DNA of 64,000 nt from Micropterus salmoides (lineage: Eukaryota > Chordata > Actinopteri > Centrarchiformes > Centrarchidae): NCBI RefSeq assembly GCF_014851395.1, contig NW_024041150.1, forward strand, positions 30,010,305-30,074,304. Reading direction: 5' to 3'. The stretch's first letter is position 1. Every line of letters starts with the position of its first letter. Below the pieces are notes generated by a model, which did not search any database, was not told the origin of the DNA, and saw nothing but the letters and a program-made list of their open reading frames with translations. The position numbers were made by a program, and so were the translations under genes. Shown here in pieces: positions 59,980 through 64,000 of the stretch.

Positions 59980-62900
59980 TAATATATATTTTTTAAATTT
60001 AATTTTAGAGATGCCTAGTAGCATCAGACAACTTGTGTGTGTAAAACTTGTGTAAATGTTCTTTCTATCACGTGTACAGCAGGTTTCTAAATATCAGCAA
60101 ACCATCATAAAGGTTATAGTTTATTTCACCTTCACTTGTACAGATCCCCCATAAACCAGGCCTTTTAGCTGTGATTGGATGATGTAGCGTTTTATAGACA
60201 AAATGTTGACGAATGATGAATAATGTTTGGCAAGTGAAATACAGTACATGCCAAATTACCTGAGCAGCCAACCTTCATCATGTGTCACTACGTTCTTACT
60301 GTAAAATGAATGCTGGAAAGGGTGGCACCTTGGTGATGCACATGGGTAAATTTGAATGCTGAATGGGTTTACACATTAAGAACTATTTTTTGTTGTCAGC
60401 CGATGTGAACTTTGTGTTAGTGTTCTACGGAGGACCTACTGAGGGAAAAAGCTAAGGAGCCAAGATAGAGCCAAATAACTCTACAGCTAGCCCAGGTATA
60501 AAATAAATGCTGGATAACTATTATCATAAAGATGTCAGTGGGCAATAAAATCCATATGATGATTTCTTGGATAATATTGAGAAATTATACTTAACTAAAG
60601 CTGTTGAGTTTGTTTATTGGTTTGTTAGAAGAAACGTCAAGTTTAACTCTTTTCAGGAAAAATATAGTATTGAATGAGTATTGAAATAATATATATATTT
60701 AATAAAAATGTGATAAAAACTCACTCTGCCCAGTGATGTTGACTGCATTGCTGAACTGTCCTGTTTCAGACTCACACCAGTACACTCCATCTGTGTACTG
60801 GGATTTATTGGTGTTGCATGTGGATCCAGTCATTGTCCCCCAGGAAGAACAGTGTGTCAGGTGGCCAAATTTAGAAAACCTCCTCACTCTCCACTTAGTA
60901 GAGTTTCCTTCACAGCTCAGTGACACGGACTCTTCAGTGAAGTGCTGCACTCTGTCAGGACTCACTGTGAGAGACGCTGCTGGATGAAAATCTGAAAAAC
61001 AACATTTAAATAGGGGGAAAAAAAGCATGAATAATCAATCTTGTTTGATTTGTTTGTAATCTTTTTGATTGTTTGGTGAATAGAAACACAATATCTCATT
61101 CATAGAGGTTTAAAATGAGATTAAAAACAGAAGGGAAATAAAGCTATAGGTTTAGTGTAGATAGAATCATTTTCATTATTGAGGTGTTAAAACAGTTAAA
61201 CAGTGCTGAAATGTGCAACAGTGTAACATATTGTACCTTTATGCCATTACTGCAGAGGGGATGTGATACATGTCTGCAAACTGCAGATGAATCTATAGTT
61301 CACAGAAGGTGGGTAATGCAAAGGTGCATACATTGTGTTTCTGCTCTCTGGGTCAATAACTTCTACTTTAACCCCAAAAAGAGAAGACAGGAAGAAGAGA
61401 GCAGGCCAGCATAAAATGTGAGTGTATTAGTGATCTGAGGGAACTGTTCTATAGGGTACCTTCATGTAAAATGAGCAATACCAGAATAGAGAAAAAACAA
61501 ATTTCAACTAAAAGTCCTGCATTTACAGGTTTGGGGGAAAGAGAGGACAGAAGAAACATCCATCCATCCATCCATCCATCCATCGTCAACCACTTATCCT
61601 GCGTACAGGGTCGCAGGGGGCTGGAGCCAATCCCAGCTTACATCGGGCAAAGGTCAGGACAGGTCGCCAGTCCATCGCAGGGCCACACATAGACAAACAA
61701 CCACTCACACACATTCACACCTAAAGACGACAGAAGAAACATAATTAATGAAAATGAATTAGGACAGAAGCAGGGAATGAATAATGTAAAAAAATAAGCA
61801 TGTAGATCTTATTCAAAAGTACATGTTTAACTAAATGTATTTGTTTATTTCCCAGTCGTGGGCATTGGTGGCATGTATTCAAATTAAACACATTTCTATA
61901 GATAAAAAATGAAGTAAAAAATAAGTAGTCAATCCCTGCTGTTTTGTTGATATATCTTACAAAATGTGTTGAGTCTCTACCACTTGTTTTAGGTATGTTA
62001 TGCTAAAAAATAATCACTAGGTGTAAATAAACAGTAATTAATATGCTTTAAGGTCACCTTATTAACAGTAGTTACCACAGGCATGGAGACTTCTTGGTGG
62101 AATTTTCAAAGGTAAGCCATTTCAACATATCAAGCATCGCATTAGTGCGGATGGGCAATAAAGTCAAGCTCAGCTCACAATCCAGGCACATCAGCTGACA
62201 GCTCAGCTGTTTCCTCTCTTAGCATTCATTCGCAAATTCCATACAAGGCTCCTTATTTAAGCTACTGTAACCTGCCTGCCCTTGCTGCTTCCTTTGCAAG
62301 CAGCTCATAACCCACCAACAACACAGCTCCACCTTTCAGACCATATCTGATAGGGATGCACAATAATAATCGATCCAATAAAGTATGCCAATATAAGGCA
62401 TTTTTTCATTATCAACCCGTTCTGACTCCTAAGTCAAACTTAACCAAACTGCAACGTTTCACGACTAATAACGCGCCATTTAAAAATGTTGAGGATTCGA
62501 AACGCTAACGTTTTATATAACATGCGCCGCTGCTTTTGACGAGCTCTGGTCGCCACGTTGCTGCACGTAGATAGAGCCACGCAGACAGTGCAGGCAGCTA
62601 GAGTGAAACAATCATGTCATGAAGGTTCAGATGTTTTCACTGTTTCAGAAGAAGACAGCACTACTGCATATGGCATCAGTCCTTCCTCCTGTCCTTCTTC
62701 CCTCTGTCTCTGCTGTGATCACTGCAGGTAACCAAGTGCCAGTTTGAAGCTACATGGCAAACTAAGCTGAACAGTTCAATTTACCTCGTTTGGACATTTA
62801 GCTAATTACAAAGCTAACGTTAGCGCGGTGGGCTTTTATAACATAGGATGAGAGAGTTGGACAGAGCAGATTAAATAACACTTTCAACATGTTATGCTTG

Positions 62901-63993
62901 TTGAACAGATGTATTGAAAAAGTATTGTCTTTTTACACATGCAGTTTTATTGCATGTGCATGAGAGAGATCCCAGTACCGAGCCACACCTCCAAACATAA
63001 TTTCAGTGGCGCAAATATCGGTTTCTTTATTGGAAGTTTACAGACAGACAGAACAGAATTATATTACCTCTTATCACTAAAAAAGTATAATAATGAATAT
63101 TTTTATAAATACATGGATGATGATGATGATCTGAATGATGACCATTACCAAATAGAGGATCCTGATTATTATTATTATTATTATTATAATGATACTTTTT
63201 CACATGAAGCAACATCTCAACTGTTTGGTAGAGGGCTTCATTGTTGTGAATGTCGTTACGTTTGCCCCAAGGAAATAAAAAATGCAACGAAAACATTTTC
63301 CATTGCTTTTTTCTTAGTTGGGACAAAATACGACGATATACAAATTCCATAAATGAAAAATTTGTGAAAAGTAAATAGAAAAGAAAAAAATATTTTTTAA
63401 AGCATTCAAGGTATATAATTGAACATGTAATATAGTATTCTTACAGTAAGTTCAATTAAGTTTTGGGCTTCCCAAGTCAAAGCTTTGAACAAAATGAGCA
63501 CAACAATGTCAGTGTCAGGATGAAAAGGGGGTCAGGAGATTTACTCATGTTAAAATTCAGTCAAGTCCAGCAGAATAAGGAAATAACACCATTCTGTTTT
63601 AGAGAACAGTTGGAAAACTGAAAATTTGACGTGATGCTGGTGTAAGATAAAAAAAGGTCATAAGGTCACCACAGTAAGTCAAAATAAACTGACCTCCAGA
63701 CCAGACAAATTTTGGTTTGCTCCCGTCAGTGTAATACACTGGATCTCCTCTTCCAGCTCTGCACTTATATCCTGCTGTGTGTGTCTGTCCATGAACAATG
63801 TAGGAATCCTGTTCAGTCCCGTTGCTGCTGCCAGGTAGCAGCTTATAGCTGTAGGAGTTGCCTGATAGTTTGGGAACAGCCTTATACCAGAAGAACCTCC
63901 ATCCTGCAGATGGATCTTTAACACTACAGCTCAGAGTTACTGAGGCTCCAGGACTCAGCCAGAATGGAGACACAGTGAGGACAGGCTGGGGCT
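56664..63993 (-). CDS. Gene E: FcRL/LITR-like receptor on the minus strand (5'-partial)
   Basis: In transcript order: 63993-63694 (Ig beta), 60991-60725 (Ig gamma), 59847-59587 (Ig delta), 58205-58098 (TM), 57964-57949, 57853-57756, 57564-57514, 57425-57360, 56934-56872, 56671-56664. Total 1238 bp, reading 411 codons to TAA with no break. All borders are AG/GT, and domain exons are phase 1-1. Tail motifs are VYSTL, VYETI and EYINV. The last, FYNAN, has lost the pattern seen in remnant G (SDYNIV). By order and tail it is a sister of gene A. The signal peptide and any outer Ig domains are beyond base 64000. Confidence 0.87.
58098..58205 (-). CDS. Gene E exon: transmembrane segment
   Basis: 108 bp, phase 1-1. 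SRSAFPVLLIVGLVVGILL core, then LCLYKQSK anchor. Confidence 0.88.
58605..59522 (-). mobile_element. 5'-truncated LINE in gene E intron
   Basis: The minus-strand frame 59481-59287 reads QVSSDKYLGVHINSLLCWNT and LCNKLQKRLYFFKV, the end of a fish non-LTR reverse transcriptase (Rex1/CR1 or L2 style). A 3' UTR leads to the tail CCTTGGGGACAATAAAGTT at about 58610. Confidence 0.72.
59524..59573 (-). mobile_element. Tc1-like terminal fragment
   Basis: Reverse complement begins GACATAAGTATTCAGACCCT and runs into TCTTTGGCAGCGA, the same family as 6836-6900. The LINE piece directly adjoins its truncated end. Confidence 0.6.
59587..59847 (-). CDS. Gene E exon: Ig domain type delta
   Basis: 261 bp, phase 1-1, DSDLILVSPVHPVAEGDSV, cysteines in TLGCKL and FYKCEG. 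Intact, unlike B and C. Its donor lies only about 14 bp from a Tc1-like end. Confidence 0.9.
59937..59985. repeat. (AAT)n microsatellite
   Basis: About 14 units of AAT with one interruption, in the gene E intron between the gamma and delta exons. Confidence 0.95.
60725..60991 (-). CDS. Gene E exon: Ig domain type gamma
   Basis: 267 bp, phase 1-1. SPDRVQHFTEESVSLSC, extra cysteine pair HCSSW/STCNT, YWCESE. Very close to gene B 22287-22553. Confidence 0.9.
61559..61735 (-). mobile_element. Teleost interspersed repeat with (CATC)n end
   Basis: A CATC microsatellite (61559-61585) followed by CAGGGTCGCAGGGGGCTGGA and GGTCGCCAGTCCATCGCAGG, one end of a very common fish repeat whose other part lies at 7850-7975. 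Confidence 0.6.
61740..63690. other. Gene E intron with sparse repeats
   Basis: Near 62352 TAGGGATGCACAATAATAAT resembles a hAT end. 63115-63190 has GAT and ATT microsatellite runs. The frame at 62939-63352 spans these runs and is not a gene. I find no further Ig exon. Confidence 0.4.
63694..63993 (-). CDS. Gene E exon: Ig domain type beta
   Basis: 300 bp, phase 1-1, SPFWLSPGASVTLSC, GWRFFWYKA, GYKCRAG, NGT sequon. The acceptor CCACAG lies at the window edge. Confidence 0.9.
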
Positions 63994-64000
63994 CTGTGGA

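Noticed and set aside
62939..63352. Acidic and tyrosine-rich 137-codon open frame
   Set aside because: Its unusual composition comes from GAT and ATT microsatellite runs inside a gene E intron.
48..63993. NITR or antigen-receptor V-type genes
   Set aside because: The domains lack the J-like motif and V-domain layout. Split leader, phase-1 C2-like domains and tail exons fit FcRL/LITR better.

Overview
The window looks like teleost fish genomic DNA. It is AT-rich, with short exons bounded by GT/AG sites, long introns and typical fish repeats (Tc1-like and other DNA transposons, LINE tails, a tRNA-derived SINE, Ty3/gypsy pieces). Its main content is a cluster of immunoglobulin-superfamily receptor genes of the Fc-receptor-like / leukocyte immune-type receptor (FcRL/LITR) kind. 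No species is claimed.

Almost every receptor exon begins and ends after the first base of a codon (phase 1-1), so domains can be added, lost or skipped without changing the frame. Four recurring Ig types are named here by their opening motifs: alpha (LQPNW/EPNW), beta (SPSW), gamma (SPDRVQHF) and delta (SPVHP). Two further types occur once: epsilon (ENPAS) and zeta (AVRRDFP). A transmembrane (TM) exon and a tail of small tyrosine-motif exons follow.

Layout: gene A (+, 48-9431, 5' end outside the window) is alpha-beta-gamma-delta-TM-tail. From 9.6 to 17.1 kb there is a transposon graveyard with a solo LTR. Gene B (+, 17364-27644) is signal peptide-alpha-epsilon-zeta-alpha-beta-gamma-delta-TM-tail, with a stop and frameshifts in several exons. 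At 29.6-29.9 kb lies the 3' remnant of a minus-strand receptor (G). From 30 to 38.8 kb there is repeat-rich DNA with a gypsy integrase fragment, a 63-bp perfect inverted repeat and an IS630/Tc1-type transposon whose end was tandemly duplicated. Gene C (+, 38857-44810) is complete and compact: signal peptide-beta-gamma-TM-tail. Pseudogene D (+, 48689-50458) copies the 3' end of A. Fragment F (+, about 52262-54620) copies the 3' end of B. Gene E (-, 63993-56664, 5' end outside the window) is beta-gamma-delta-TM-tail and converges on F.

Two segmental duplications explain much of the order: A 3' end to D, and the convergent block B 3' end + G to F + E 3' end. Insertions present in only one copy date events relative to the duplication; the clearest is a TTAA-flanked element in F whose empty site survives in B.

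The products would be surface receptors on leukocytes. Ig domains would bind extracellular ligands, and ITIM, ITSM or YxxL motifs would recruit SH2 proteins, suggesting mainly inhibitory or dual signalling. Ligands cannot be inferred from the sequence.
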